Below the pieces are notes generated by a model. That model was not told the origin of the DNA. It was given only the letters and a program-made list of their open reading frames with translations, and did not search any database. The translations under genes and the position numbers were made by a program. From assembly GCF_016706325.1 (NCBI RefSeq), contig NZ_JADJJX010000001.1, forward strand, positions 1,364,001-1,428,000: 64,000 nucleotides of DNA. Reading direction: 5' to 3'. This document shows positions 8,746-17,960 of this stretch, piece by piece (position 1 is the first letter of the stretch; every line of letters starts with the position of its first letter). This stretch comes from Methanothrix sp. (lineage in GTDB: Archaea > Halobacteriota > Methanosarcinia > Methanotrichales > Methanotrichaceae).

Positions 8746-11424
8746 TTGAGCGAAGCTACAGGCTATGATGCAAGCCAAATCCAGGTTCTCGATGGCCTTG
8801 AGGCGGTCAGGCGCCGGCCATCGATGTACATAGGCAGCACAGACTCCCTGGGGCTGCACCATCTGGTCTATGAGGTAGTGGACAATAGCGTGGACGAGGC
8901 CCTGGGTGGTTTTTGCACTGAGATCAATGTGATCATCAATCCCGGTGGGAGCGTCTCCATACGAGACAACGGCCGGGGCATCCCGGTGGATATCCATCCT
9001 CAGTTCAACCGGCCAGCCCTGGAGATCGTCTTGACAGTTCTGCACGCCGGCGGCAAGTTCGATCACGAGTCTTATGGCGTCTCAGGCGGGCTGCATGGGG
9101 TGGGGGTCTCGGTGGTAAATGCCCTCTCCGAGTGGATGGAGGTGCAGGTCCGCAGGAACGGGCGGATCTACTGGCAGCGCTTTGAGAAGGGCAAGGTGGC
9201 CTCGGATCTGGAGGATCGGGGCAGCTCCGATAGCACCGGAACCACCATCACCTTCAAGCCCGATCCGGCCGTATTCGAGGAGACGGAGTTCCATTTCGAT
9301 ACCCTCTCCTCCCGGCTGAGGGAGCTGGCCTTCCTCAACCGCGGCCTGAAGATAACCATAAAGGATGAGCCCTCCGATAAGGAGAACATCTTCCAGTACG
9401 AGGGAGGCATCATCTCCTTTGTGGAGTACCTCAATAAGAATAAAGAGGCGTTACACGAGCCAGTCTACCTCTCGCGCAGCAAGAATGGGACCCAGGTGGA
9501 AGTAGCCCTGCAGTACAACGACTCTTATGCAGAAAATATATTCTCTTATGCCAATAACATCAACACCCGTGAGGGTGGAACTCACCTCATGGGCTTTCGC
9601 GCTGCTTTAACCCGCACGGTCAATGATTATGCCCGGAACAACAAGCTCTTCAAGAGCGAGATGAAGCTGGGGGGAGAGGATCTGCGAGAGGGGCTGGTGG
9701 CGGTTGTAAGCGTAAAGCTCCCTGACCCCCAGTTCGAGGGCCAGACCAAGACCCGGCTGGGCAACAGCTCCATCCGGGGGATAGTCGATTCCTTGGTGGC
9801 AGAAGGCCTGGCGGAGTACTTCGAGGAGAACCCTGCCGTTGCCACGACCATTGTGGAGAAGGCGGCTGAGGCCATGCGCGCCAGAGAGGCAGCGCGGAAG
9901 GCCAAGGAGCTGACCCGGCGCAAGAATGCCCTCAGCTCCGGCGGACTGCCCGGAAAGCTGGCCGACTGCTCAGACAACGATCCGGCAAGATGCGAGATCT
10001 ACATCGTGGAGGGCGAGTCTGCTGGTGGCTGTTTCTCAGGCGACACCGAGATATCGCTGGCTGATGGCCGGAACATAAGTTTCAAAGAGCTGCTGGCAGA
10101 GCAGGCAGAGGGAAAGGAGCACTTCTGCTACACCATTTGCAGGGATGGCGCCATCGGACTGGAGAGAATTGAGAACGCCAGAATCACAAGCAGAGATGCC
10201 GAGGTGATCAGAGTCCTCCTTGACAGCGGCAAGAGGATCACCTGCACTCCAGACCATCGATTCATGCTGCGCGATGGCAGCTATAAGATGGCAAAGGAGC
10301 TCACAGCAGATGACCCGCTGATGCCCTTATATCGCAGGCTTTCGGATATCGGGCAACCAGCAGCCTCAACTGCTGGCTATGAGATGGTCTTGAATCCTCG
10401 CACAGACTCCTGGCTGTTCACTCATATCCTGGCTGATTGGTACAATCTCAGGCAAGGCGCATATGCCAATTCAGATGGCGATCATTGCCATCACATCGAT
10501 CTCAACAGAGGTAACAATAATCCGACAAATATCAGACGCCTTCAAAAGAATGATCTTCCTGCAAATCCAGGCCACAGCATCGATATCGTAGAATGCAGCT
10601 CGCATTGCAATGCCATAGGAGATAAGTCCCTATTACATTTTGAGACATCAGAGGAAAGAGATCCTTATTGTGACAGGAATCTGGCTGCCCAGGCCGCTCA
10701 GAGCCTCAACCATCGGATAGTATCAATTGAGCCGGTGGATGTCAAGATGGATGTGTATGACATCGAGGTGCCCAATACACACAACTTCGCCTTGGCCAGC
10801 GGTGTCTTCGTCCACAATAGCGCCAAGCAGGGAAGGAACAGGCATTTTCAGGCCATACTGCCCCTGCGGGGCAAGATCCTCAATGTGGAGAGGGCAAGGC
10901 TGGACAAGATCCTCAAGAACGCCGAGATCCGCAATATGATTGTGGCCTTCGGCACCGGGATAGGAGATGACTTCGATATCAGTAAGGCGAGATACCATAA
11001 GGTGGTTATAATGACCGATGCCGATGTTGATGGCGCACACATTCGCACCCTTCTTCTCACCTTCTTCTATCGCTATATGCGGCCTCTGATCGATGCCGGC
11101 TATGTCTTCATCGCCCAGCCCCCCCTCTATCAGGTCAAGAAGGGAAAGCAGATCAATTATGCCTATAGCGATGAGCAGCTCAACCAACTGGTGAGCTCCA
11201 TGACCAAGCCGGTCATCCAAAGGTACAAGGGCCTGGGTGAGATGAACCCAGATCAGCTCTGGGAGACCACCATGGACCCGGAGAGGAGGATCATGCTCAA
11301 GGTCACCTTGGAGGATGCAGTTGAAGCGGACCGTATATTCACCATTCTCATGGGCGACCGGGTGGAGCCGCGGCGGGAGTTCATTGAGAAGCATGCCAAG
11401 TTTGTGAAGAATCTGGATATCTGA
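8746..11424 (+). CDS. gyrB: DNA gyrase subunit B precursor containing an intein
   Basis: ATPase/TOPRIM subunit of type IIA topoisomerase, which with GyrA introduces negative supercoils. The 892-residue precursor becomes about 629 residues after intein removal, the usual GyrB size. Seen: RRRPSMYIG near the N-terminus, the GHKL ATP site VDNSVDEALGG and DNGRGIPVD, the GLHGVGVSVVNALS lid, the TOPRIM motif EGESAGG interrupted by the intein, and DADVDGAHIRTLLLTFFYR after it. The start is TTG, supported by an upstream AAGGAGG. gyrA follows after eight bases, so the two form an operon. Gyrase is bacterial in origin and was acquired by several euryarchaeal lineages. Confidence 0.96.
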   Translation: MSEATGYDASQIQVLDGLEAVRRRPSMYIGSTDSLGLHHLVYEVVDNSVDEALGGFCTEINVIINPGGSVSIRDNGRGIPVDIHPQFNRPALEIVLTVLHAGGKFDHESYGVSGGLHGVGVSVVNALSEWMEVQVRRNGRIYWQRFEKGKVASDLEDRGSSDSTGTTITFKPDPAVFEETEFHFDTLSSRLRELAFLNRGLKITIKDEPSDKENIFQYEGGIISFVEYLNKNKEALHEPVYLSRSKNGTQVEVALQYNDSYAENIFSYANNINTREGGTHLMGFRAALTRTVNDYARNNKLFKSEMKLGGEDLREGLVAVVSVKLPDPQFEGQTKTRLGNSSIRGIVDSLVAEGLAEYFEENPAVATTIVEKAAEAMRAREAARKAKELTRRKNALSSGGLPGKLADCSDNDPARCEIYIVEGESAGGCFSGDTEISLADGRNISFKELLAEQAEGKEHFCYTICRDGAIGLERIENARITSRDAEVIRVLLDSGKRITCTPDHRFMLRDGSYKMAKELTADDPLMPLYRRLSDIGQPAASTAGYEMVLNPRTDSWLFTHILADWYNLRQGAYANSDGDHCHHIDLNRGNNNPTNIRRLQKNDLPANPGHSIDIVECSSHCNAIGDKSLLHFETSEERDPYCDRNLAAQAAQSLNHRIVSIEPVDVKMDVYDIEVPNTHNFALASGVFVHNSAKQGRNRHFQAILPLRGKILNVERARLDKILKNAEIRNMIVAFGTGIGDDFDISKARYHKVVIMTDADVDGAHIRTLLLTFFYRYMRPLIDAGYVFIAQPPLYQVKKGKQINYAYSDEQLNQLVSSMTKPVIQRYKGLGEMNPDQLWETTMDPERRIMLKVTLEDAVEADRIFTILMGDRVEPRREFIEKHAKFVKNLDI
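10030..10818 (+). other. GyrB intein (263 residues) with HNH-like segment
   Basis: In-frame protein-splicing element between Gly428 and Ser692 of the GyrB precursor, splitting the conserved EGESAGG/SAKQGR junction. Seen: N-terminal block A CFSGDTEISLADG with catalytic Cys429, block B with TPDHRF, and C-terminal blocks YDIEVPNTHNFALASGVFVHN ending in His-Asn before the +1 Ser. Between the splicing blocks, HCHHIDLNRGNNNPTNIRRL resembles the core of an HNH homing endonuclease rather than the commoner LAGLIDADG type. Whether the nuclease part is complete is unclear, because the final His of the HNH triad is not obvious. Confidence 0.9.
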
Positions 11425-11432
11425 GGTGGATT

Positions 11433-13825
11433 GTGACAGAGGTACATGTAAACATCACCGAGGAGATGAAGTCCTCTTACATCGATTATGCCATGAGCGT
11501 TATTGTGGGGAGGGCGCTTCCCGACGTTCGAGACGGATTGAAGCCCGTCCACCGCCGCATTCTCTATGCCATGTATGAGCAGGGGATGACCCACGATCAG
11601 CCCTACAAGAAGTCCGCCCGCGTGGTGGGCGATGTGATGGGCAAGTACCATCCCCATGGCGATGCCGCCATATATGAGACCATGGTCAGAATGGCCCAGA
11701 CCTTCTCCATGCGTTATCCCCTGATCGACGGTCAGGGCAACTTCGGCTCCATCGATGGTGATCCGGCAGCAGCCATGCGCTACACCGAGGTGCGGCTCTC
11801 CCGCATTGCCGGGGAGATGCTGCAGGACATAGATAAAGATACTGTGGACTTTGCGCCCAACTACGACAACTCGCTGAAGGAGCCGACGGTCCTTCCGGGA
11901 AAGCTCCCCAACCTGCTTCTCAATGGCTCGACCGGCATTGCTGTGGGCATGGCGACCAATATACCTCCCCACAATCTGAACGAGCTGGCGGGGGCGATCA
12001 TCCATCTGATAGACAATCCCGAGGCATCAATGGCTGAGCTGATGCACCACTTGCCGGGCCCTGACTTTCCCACAGGTGGTTATATTGTGGGCCGGGCAGG
12101 GATCGAGTCCGCCTATCTGACCGGCAGGGGGAGCATAATCCTCCAGGCCAGGTCGGAGATGGAGGAGGGGCCAAAGGGCAGCAAGATCATCTTCACTGAG
12201 CTTCCCTACCAGGTGAACAAGTCCAAGTTGATTGAGGATACAGCGGAGATGGTGAAGAGGGGGCGGCTGGAGGGCATATCCGATCTGCGGGATGAGTCGG
12301 ACAAGGAAGGCATTCGCCTGGTGGTGGAGGTCAAGGCCGGATTCAATGCCAATGTGGTCTTAAACCAGTTGCATAAACATACTGCTCTGCAGACCAGCTA
12401 CGGCATCAACAATATGGTGCTGGTGGACGGCATGCCCAAGATCCTCTCCTTGAAGGAGACATTGGAGCAGTACATCTACTACCGCTCCATTGTGGTGGAG
12501 AGGCGCACCCGCTTCGAGCTGGATGCGGCTGAAAAGAGGGCTCATATCCTGGCCGGCCTGCTCATCGCCCTGAAGAGCATCGATGAGGTGATAAGGATCA
12601 TCAAGGCCGCACCCAGCCCGGCCGAGGCCAGGAGTGGTCTGATTGAGGCATTCCTCCTCTCTGAGGAGCAGGCGAAGGCCATTTTGGACATGAGGCTGCA
12701 GAGGCTCACTGGCCTGGAGCAGGAGAAGATAGCCTCCGAGGCAGCAGAGCTGGAGCGGCAGATAGAGAGGCTCCGGCAGATCCTCTCCAGCAACCTGGAG
12801 ATACTGGGCATCATCAAGGATGAGCTGACGGAGCTTATAAGCAAGTATGGCGATGAGCGGCGCACCCAGATCATCGAGGCCGAGGGCGAGGTCACCCATG
12901 AGGATCTCATTCAGGAGGAGGAGGTGGCAGTGACCATCACCAGCTCCGGATACATCAAACGCCAGCCCCTCAATGCCTATCGCATGCAGAGAAGGGGTGG
13001 ACGGGGGGTGATAGGGGCTGAGACCAAGACAGAGGAGTTTGTGACCGACGTGTCCACCGCCTCCACCAAGGACTATCTTCTCTTCTTCACCGATAAGGGC
13101 AAAGCCCACTGGCTCAAGGTCTATGAGGTGCCCTCTTTGGGGAGAGTGGCGCGGGGCAAGTCAATAGTGAACCTTCTCCATCTGGAGCCTGATGAGAGGA
13201 TCACCGGGGCCATTCCGGTGAAGAGCTTCGAGGCGGGCTACATCGTTCTGGTCACAAGAAGCGGCAATATTGTGAAGATGCCCTGCGGGCCTTCTCCAAT
13301 CCCCGCAAGGGTGGGATAAAAGCAGTGAATCTGAAGGGGGACAGCCTGGTCTCGGCCAAGCTCACCAACGGAGAGAAGGAGCTGCTGGTGGCCACCAAGT
13401 ATGGCAAAGCCATCCGCTTCAAGGAGGGGGATGTGCGTGCCTCCAACCGGGGGACCATGGGGGTCAAGGCGATCAGCCTCAATATGGGGGACGAGCTGAT
13501 CAGCATGGATGTGATCGAGCCCGACTCAGGCTCGACGCTGCTCACCATCACCAATCTGGGCTATGGCAAGAGGACTGACCTCAAGGAGTATCCCTCGCAG
13601 AGGCGGGGGGGCAAGGGGGTTAAGAACATCGATGCCCGCAAGGGGTATGTCTGCTGCACCACCACCGTCTTCGAGGAGGACGAGCTGCTCATCACCACCA
13701 AAGATGGGGTGATGATCAGGATCCCGGCGAGCGACATCCGGGTGCAGGGCCGCTCCACCCAGGGGGTGCGGATCATGGCGGTCAAGCCGGGGGACGAGGT
13801 GGCGGCGATAGCCAGGATAAGCTAG
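11433..13825 (+). CDS. gyrA: DNA gyrase subunit A, interrupted by a one-base frameshift
   Basis: Breakage-reunion subunit of gyrase. The first frame runs from a GTG start to a stop at 13317-13319 and includes the winged helix, the catalytic tyrosine in AAMRYTEVRLS, the DNA gate, and the start of the C-terminal beta-pinwheel with QRRGGRG. The next frame (from about 13283 to 13825) continues the pinwheel, including a second box QRRGGKG. At 13281-13283 the sequence reads ATGCCCTGCGG; one more C would give the expected KMPLRAFSNPRKGG and a single protein of about 797 residues. Either the base is missing through a sequencing error or the gene is truly broken. Because gyrB is intact next to it, an error is more likely. 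Confidence 0.9.
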
Positions 13826-14133
13826 GGGACCGGGCCGGGCAAGGGCCTATGCACTGCCCGCAGATAGGAGCGGCTGCCCTTCTGCGCTTGCGTGGCCCTG
13901 AATTCTTCCAGGCCGCGCAAAGGATGCCAATCACCTATCTGCTGGATATTATGCACCTGTCTGAGAGCAAGTAGCCGGTTATGTCGTGCATCATGTAACC
14001 CCGTGCTCGTGGATGATCGAGCAGGGGATGGGATATCGTGGTGGACCTTAGAGGAGAAGAGGGTAGCAGAGGGGCTGATTATAGGAATATGCGTATAATA
14101 ATTTTAGTTGAATAACCTTGAAGGACTGATGCT

Positions 14134-14153
14134 ATCTCAGCGGGAACTGAGAT
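14134..14153. other. perfect 7-bp inverted repeat (hairpin)
   Basis: ATCTCAG and CTGAGAT are separated by the six bases CGGGAA, giving a perfect seven-base-pair stem. It lies in the 586-base gap between gyrA and the IS66-family element, where I otherwise see only the small reading frame at 14205. No T-run follows, so it is not a convincing terminator. It could be a leader hairpin or a binding site. Confidence 0.4.
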
Positions 14154-14204
14154 TCAAGCGATCAATTTTTGTGCTAGAAAGAAATACTCCCAAAAGTCAT
14201 TGAA

Positions 14205-14360
14205 ATGAAGGAAAAAAATACAAGCAAAACATCGCGTTTCGGGTTCAGGCTCGAAAAGGTTGGAATACATACTTCTCGCACCATAATGCTGGAGGATTTG
14301 CAGCATCTACTATCACATATCAACAATCCAGACGCTACAAGAAGCGATTATATCAGATAG
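14205..14360 (+). CDS. 51-residue reading frame, possibly the 5' remnant of a disrupted gene
   Basis: ATG-initiated frame encoding a 51-residue polar peptide containing LEKVGIHTSRTIMLEDLQHLL and ending NPDATRSDYIR. Composition and helix-like patterning look like real protein. I do not recognise the family with certainty. After the stop, the next frame continues plausibly (YISDRINDYHLRLEEKKAI) up to the left end of the IS66-family element at 14412. A longer gene may therefore have been frameshifted and then truncated by the insertion. No continuation is obvious on the far side of the element. It has no clear ribosome-binding site. Confidence 0.4.
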   Translation: MKEKNTSKTSRFGFRLEKVGIHTSRTIMLEDLQHLLSHINNPDATRSDYIR

Positions 14361-14411
14361 GATAAATGATTATCACTTGAGGCTGGAAGAGAAGAAAGCC
14401 ATAAAAAGTTC

Positions 14412-15836
14412 GTACGTGTTTAGCTCTCACATGGTTCTTAATATTTTCCCACCATGCCGAAATAAATTAGACCGGAAAAATTAAGTAATATTATGTCAAT
14501 AATCTTTAATTGAGAGTATGGATCAATCAGAGATCATCCGTCAACTTCAAGCTCAAAATGAGCAATTAAGGCTTGAGAATGAATTTCTCAAAGCCAGGAT
14601 CTGTGAGCTAGAAGCCCGTTTAGCTCAATATGAAAATGCCCACACTCCGCCAAGCCTGCGACGTGGCCGCAATCGCAAAAAGGATGTGACCAACAAGGGA
14701 AAGCCCGGCCAAAAAGTCGGGCATAAAGGTGTAACCAGACCCTCGGCTATCCCGGATAGCCAAGTTGAGGTTACAGCCGATCGATGCCCGGATTGCGGAG
14801 CAAAGCTTGCCCTTCCTTTTCGATTTGAGTCTAAGATTATCGAGGAAATTCCTGAACCACAGCCTGTCACAGTCACTGAATACAAAATAGCCCATTACAT
14901 TTGTCCATGTTGTCGGAAGGAGGTCGTTGCATCCGATCCAAATTGCCCACATGAAGGCAAATTCGGAAACAACGTTATTGCGCAGGCGACGCTTATGAGA
15001 TACGCGGATAGGTTGCCTCACAGAAAGATCCAGGATGCTCTGAAGAGAATGCATGGCCTGGTATTAAGCCCTGCTGCGATATTTGATCTGACTCGTCGCG
15101 CTGGGGAAGCAGTTAGGCCGGAATACGATGCCATCTTGGAAAGGATTCGTGGTGCTCCGATTCTTTACATAGATGAGACGGGGATTCATGTTCAGGGAGA
15201 AAAGCACTGGATCTGGGCGTTTACTACTCCATTTGAGACCTTTTTTGTAATTCGAAAAAGTCGAGGAACGAATGTCCTGATAGACGTCCTTACGCGGAAG
15301 TTCAAGGGGATAATTGTATGTGACGGATGGAAACCTTATGCTAGATTCACAAAAAGGTTGCAGCGATGTTGGGCGCATCTTCTTCGAGAATCAAAAGACC
15401 TTTCTGAGATGTTTGATGAAGCAGCTCCTTTGCATGAAGCACTCAAGGGACTTTATGAATCGCTGAACACGTCCTCAGAATGTGATCCTCCGCCAGAGGT
15501 GAGAATAAATATCTGGCAATCGGCACGAGAAGTGCTACAGCATTGGATCGACAGAGAGTACTTGGAAGTGAAGGTCCAAAAATTCATCCGCAAAATCTGC
15601 AATGGCTTTGACTACTGGTTCACGTTCATTCTAAATCCAGGCGTGGAGCCGACAAATAATAGAGCAGAGAGAGCTTTGCGGCCACATGTTGTGCTAAGAA
15701 AGATCTTGGGAACTTTGAGAAATAGCAAGGGAACTGCTATTCACGAGCTGATCATTACGGCGCTGACAACATGGGGACAGAGAGGATTGGATTGCCTCCA
15801 AATGCTAACCATAAGACTGGCTAGCTAAACACGTAC
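14412..15836 (+). mobile_element. IS66-family insertion sequence
   Basis: A 1.4-kb element bounded by 14-base perfect inverted repeats: GTACGTGTTTAGCT at 14412-14425 and its complement at 15823-15836. It contains a single intact transposase gene whose stop codon lies inside the right repeat. It lacks the accessory TnpA and TnpB genes of classical IS66, as in the single-gene ISBst12-type branch. No target-site duplication can be seen in the flanks. A truncated copy of the same element lies at 27320-27711. Confidence 0.85.
14518..15828 (+). CDS. IS66-family transposase (TnpC type)
   Basis: 436-residue DDE transposase that appears intact. Seen: an N-terminal coiled-coil leucine-zipper region (IIRQLQAQNEQLRLENEFLK), the zinc-finger IS66 motif with CPDCGAKL and ICPCCRKEV, the catalytic-domain start APILYIDETGIHVQGEKHWIW, the second Asp in IIVCDGWKPY, and NNRAERALRPHVVLRK near the C-terminus, where the catalytic Glu lies. 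It fills the element almost completely, so the element is probably still mobile. Confidence 0.92.
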   Translation: MDQSEIIRQLQAQNEQLRLENEFLKARICELEARLAQYENAHTPPSLRRGRNRKKDVTNKGKPGQKVGHKGVTRPSAIPDSQVEVTADRCPDCGAKLALPFRFESKIIEEIPEPQPVTVTEYKIAHYICPCCRKEVVASDPNCPHEGKFGNNVIAQATLMRYADRLPHRKIQDALKRMHGLVLSPAAIFDLTRRAGEAVRPEYDAILERIRGAPILYIDETGIHVQGEKHWIWAFTTPFETFFVIRKSRGTNVLIDVLTRKFKGIIVCDGWKPYARFTKRLQRCWAHLLRESKDLSEMFDEAAPLHEALKGLYESLNTSSECDPPPEVRINIWQSAREVLQHWIDREYLEVKVQKFIRKICNGFDYWFTFILNPGVEPTNNRAERALRPHVVLRKILGTLRNSKGTAIHELIITALTTWGQRGLDCLQMLTIRLAS

Positions 15837-15914
15837 AAAATTATAATCCAATAAGTTAAATTGGGCGCGGACATCTGCCCCAAAAAGGAGGTCCGTAATA
15901 CTTTACCCCCTTTA

Positions 15915-15930
15915 TGTAATAAAAAAGAGG
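15915..15930 (-). terminator. probable poly-T terminator of the nitrogenase-like operon
   Basis: On the minus strand, a run of six T residues (A6 at 15921-15926 on the plus strand) lies about 20 bases after the stop of the NifH-like gene. Oligo-T tracts are the usual intrinsic termination signal in archaea. No strong hairpin precedes it. Confidence 0.45.
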
Positions 15931-15947
15931 CCTTGCCCCAGGAAAGC

Positions 15948-16691
15948 TCAGTCCATGATCTTCTGGGCCAGCCTTCTGTACACCTCGGCCTGAGGCGAGC
16001 CGGGCGCCCCTTCGATCACGGTCATGTTCTTTTCTTCACAGACCTGAATGATGGGGTCACGAGGAATTTCAGCCACCACTTCCGTGCCCATCTCCTGGGC
16101 TGCTCTCTTCACCATCTCTGACTCATTTGTGACTCCCCGGGCGTTGAGGATGACGCCCTTCAGCCGGGCGTATCCCCGGCCCTTGAACTGCTCCACCGCC
16201 TTGGCGATGTTCCTGGCGGCGAAGAGGGACATCTTCTCTCCAGAGGTCACTATATAGACCTCCTCTGCGTATCCTCTTCGGAGGGGCATGGCAAATCCGC
16301 CGCATACGACGTCTCCTAAAACATCATAAAAGACGACCTGGGGCTGATAGATCTCGTAGGCGTTTAGAGATTCGAGCTTCTCGAAAGAGGCAATTATGCC
16401 TCGTCCGGCGCACCCGACCCCAGGAGTTGGTCCGCCGCATTCTGCACAGAGCACGCCTCCAAAGCCTCGAAAGGCCATATCGTCGAGGGACGCCTCCCCT
16501 CCGCTTTCTCTCAGGGTGTCCAGAATGGTCGGCACCGGCCTTCCGTTCATCAGCATGCTGGTCGAATCGGCTTTCGGGTCGCATCCGATCTGCATCACCT
16601 TGTACCCCAATTCTCCCAGGGCCGCAGAAATGTTGGCGGTGGTGGTGGACTTTCCGATCCCCCCCTTACCATAGATGGCAATCTTCTTCAT
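15948..16691 (-). CDS. NifH-like iron protein (nitrogenase-like reductase component)
   Basis: 247-residue P-loop reductase of the NifH/BchL/CfbC family, which passes electrons to a NifDK-like partner with ATP hydrolysis. Seen: Walker A GKGGIGKS at residues 8-15, IGCDPKADST, and the two cysteines that bridge the dimer's [4Fe-4S] cluster, C94 in PGVGCAGRG and C130 in DVLGDVVCGGFAMP. It is shorter than nitrogenase NifH (about 290). The frame is open far upstream, but the ATG at 16691 begins the canonical MKKIAIYGKGG and overlaps the stop of the NifK-like gene in ATGA, so translation is coupled. Last gene of a transporter-linked operon. The substrate of the enzyme is unknown. Confidence 0.92.
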   Translation of the reverse strand: MKKIAIYGKGGIGKSTTTANISAALGELGYKVMQIGCDPKADSTSMLMNGRPVPTILDTLRESGGEASLDDMAFRGFGGVLCAECGGPTPGVGCAGRGIIASFEKLESLNAYEIYQPQVVFYDVLGDVVCGGFAMPLRRGYAEEVYIVTSGEKMSLFAARNIAKAVEQFKGRGYARLKGVILNARGVTNESEMVKRAAQEMGTEVVAEIPRDPIIQVCEEKNMTVIEGAPGSPQAEVYRRLAQKIMD

Positions 16692-17959
16692 CTTCGAAAC
16701 ACCTCTGGATTCTGGTTGAGTCGGTTGAGGAAGGTCTGGGTGAGGTAGGCATGCCCCCGAAAACCGACAAAGGGCGTACCATTGAACCGGTAGAGGTGAT
16801 CGAAGGCCGGAAAGGCGGCATGGATCTTGATAGGGACATCCTTTGCCAAGTAGAGGTCGTAGGAGTTTCCGAAGATCACCTGAGGATCGATCCTGGCGAT
16901 CTCCTCCTCCAGGATCGCAGTATCTGGCCCGATCAGAATGTCGGGCGTGCCCCACCTCTTGAACTTCTCTTCGAATCTCGGATCTTCGGGGGACTTCGGC
17001 AGGACCACCAGGGGCGATTTCATCTCCCACTCCTCCACCATCAACCTGACCAATCCCAGGGCATAGTCGTAAGGACAGGATACCATCGCCCTCAGGTGAT
17101 CGAATCTCTGAAGAGGGGTGGTGAGCTCCAGGATCGAAAATCCGTACCTTTCAAGCTCAGAGGCCAGGACACCTCGTCCCAGATCCAGGTCCAGCCTCTC
17201 TCCCACATCCTCCAGCCACTCCACCGTTCCCCTTATCCCAAAGGGAAGGCTGTAAAGGTGAGGAATCCCGAAACGCTCCTCCAGGATCCCGGCGGCTTCC
17301 AGCCCCACGTCCCTGGTTACCAGGTTCAGAGAGGCTGAAGCCATCTCTTCTATCTCGTCCGTGCTTGTTCGGCAGGTGAAGACGGTGTTCACCTCGGCGC
17401 CCAATAGCCCCAACAGCCGCTTCAGCTCGACCAGGTCCGAGACGTTGTTGAAAGAGTCGATGGTGGGGCCGATCATGTTGATGGAGAAGGGCTTTTTTTC
17501 TTTGGGCTCCTTTGCCACCTCTCTGGCCAAAGTGGAGAAGGCCTCCTTTATCCCCTGGGTATAGTCTCCTTTGAAGCCTCCGCCGGAGAAGGAGAGTAGC
17601 CTGGCCTTTGTGCGGGGCTGGATCTCCTCGATGACGCCGTCCAGGTCCAGGCCAATCACGGAGGTGACCCCCGTTGCCACCAGGGCGATGATCTTGGGGT
17701 GCAGGGTGCAATCGAGATCCTTCACCGCTCGTTTCAGCTTGTCCTCTCTCCCCATCACCACGTCATCCTCGTCCATCCCGCAGGAGAAGAGCTTCCCCTT
17801 CGGAGACTGCTTGTTCATTATCATGTAGTTGACGACGTTGTAGCTGCAGGTTCCCGTGGACCCGTGCTCCAGAACGAGGAGGTCTTCAACCCCTGAGAGA
17901 CCCCACAATACCCCGAAGTAATCGGAGGGCACGGGATAGCTCTCCAGCTTTAGATCCAT
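16688..17959 (-). CDS. NifK/BchB-like subunit of a nitrogenase-like reductase
   Basis: 423-residue protein of the oxidoreductase/nitrogenase component 1 family. Its N-terminus aligns by eye with NifK around HGSTGTCSYN (compare the NifK HGSQGC motif), giving one cluster-type cysteine, C38. A second, C60, lies in LFSCGMDEDD. The positions matching the other two NifK P-cluster cysteines have none: SDYFG near residue 13 and ATGVTSVIGLDLDG further on. This one-ligand pattern resembles the B subunit of dark-operative protochlorophyllide reductase more than nitrogenase. The gene follows the NifD-like gene after one base and overlaps the NifH-like gene by four. Confidence 0.87.
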   Translation of the reverse strand: MDLKLESYPVPSDYFGVLWGLSGVEDLLVLEHGSTGTCSYNVVNYMIMNKQSPKGKLFSCGMDEDDVVMGREDKLKRAVKDLDCTLHPKIIALVATGVTSVIGLDLDGVIEEIQPRTKARLLSFSGGGFKGDYTQGIKEAFSTLAREVAKEPKEKKPFSINMIGPTIDSFNNVSDLVELKRLLGLLGAEVNTVFTCRTSTDEIEEMASASLNLVTRDVGLEAAGILEERFGIPHLYSLPFGIRGTVEWLEDVGERLDLDLGRGVLASELERYGFSILELTTPLQRFDHLRAMVSCPYDYALGLVRLMVEEWEMKSPLVVLPKSPEDPRFEEKFKRWGTPDILIGPDTAILEEEIARIDPQVIFGNSYDLYLAKDVPIKIHAAFPAFDHLYRFNGTPFVGFRGHAYLTQTFLNRLNQNPEVFRR

Positions 17960-17960
17960 C

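Noticed and set aside
13892..14098. 68-residue open frame after gyrA
   Set aside because: Its composition (clustered Cys and Arg) does not look like protein, there is no ribosome-binding site, and no motif is seen.
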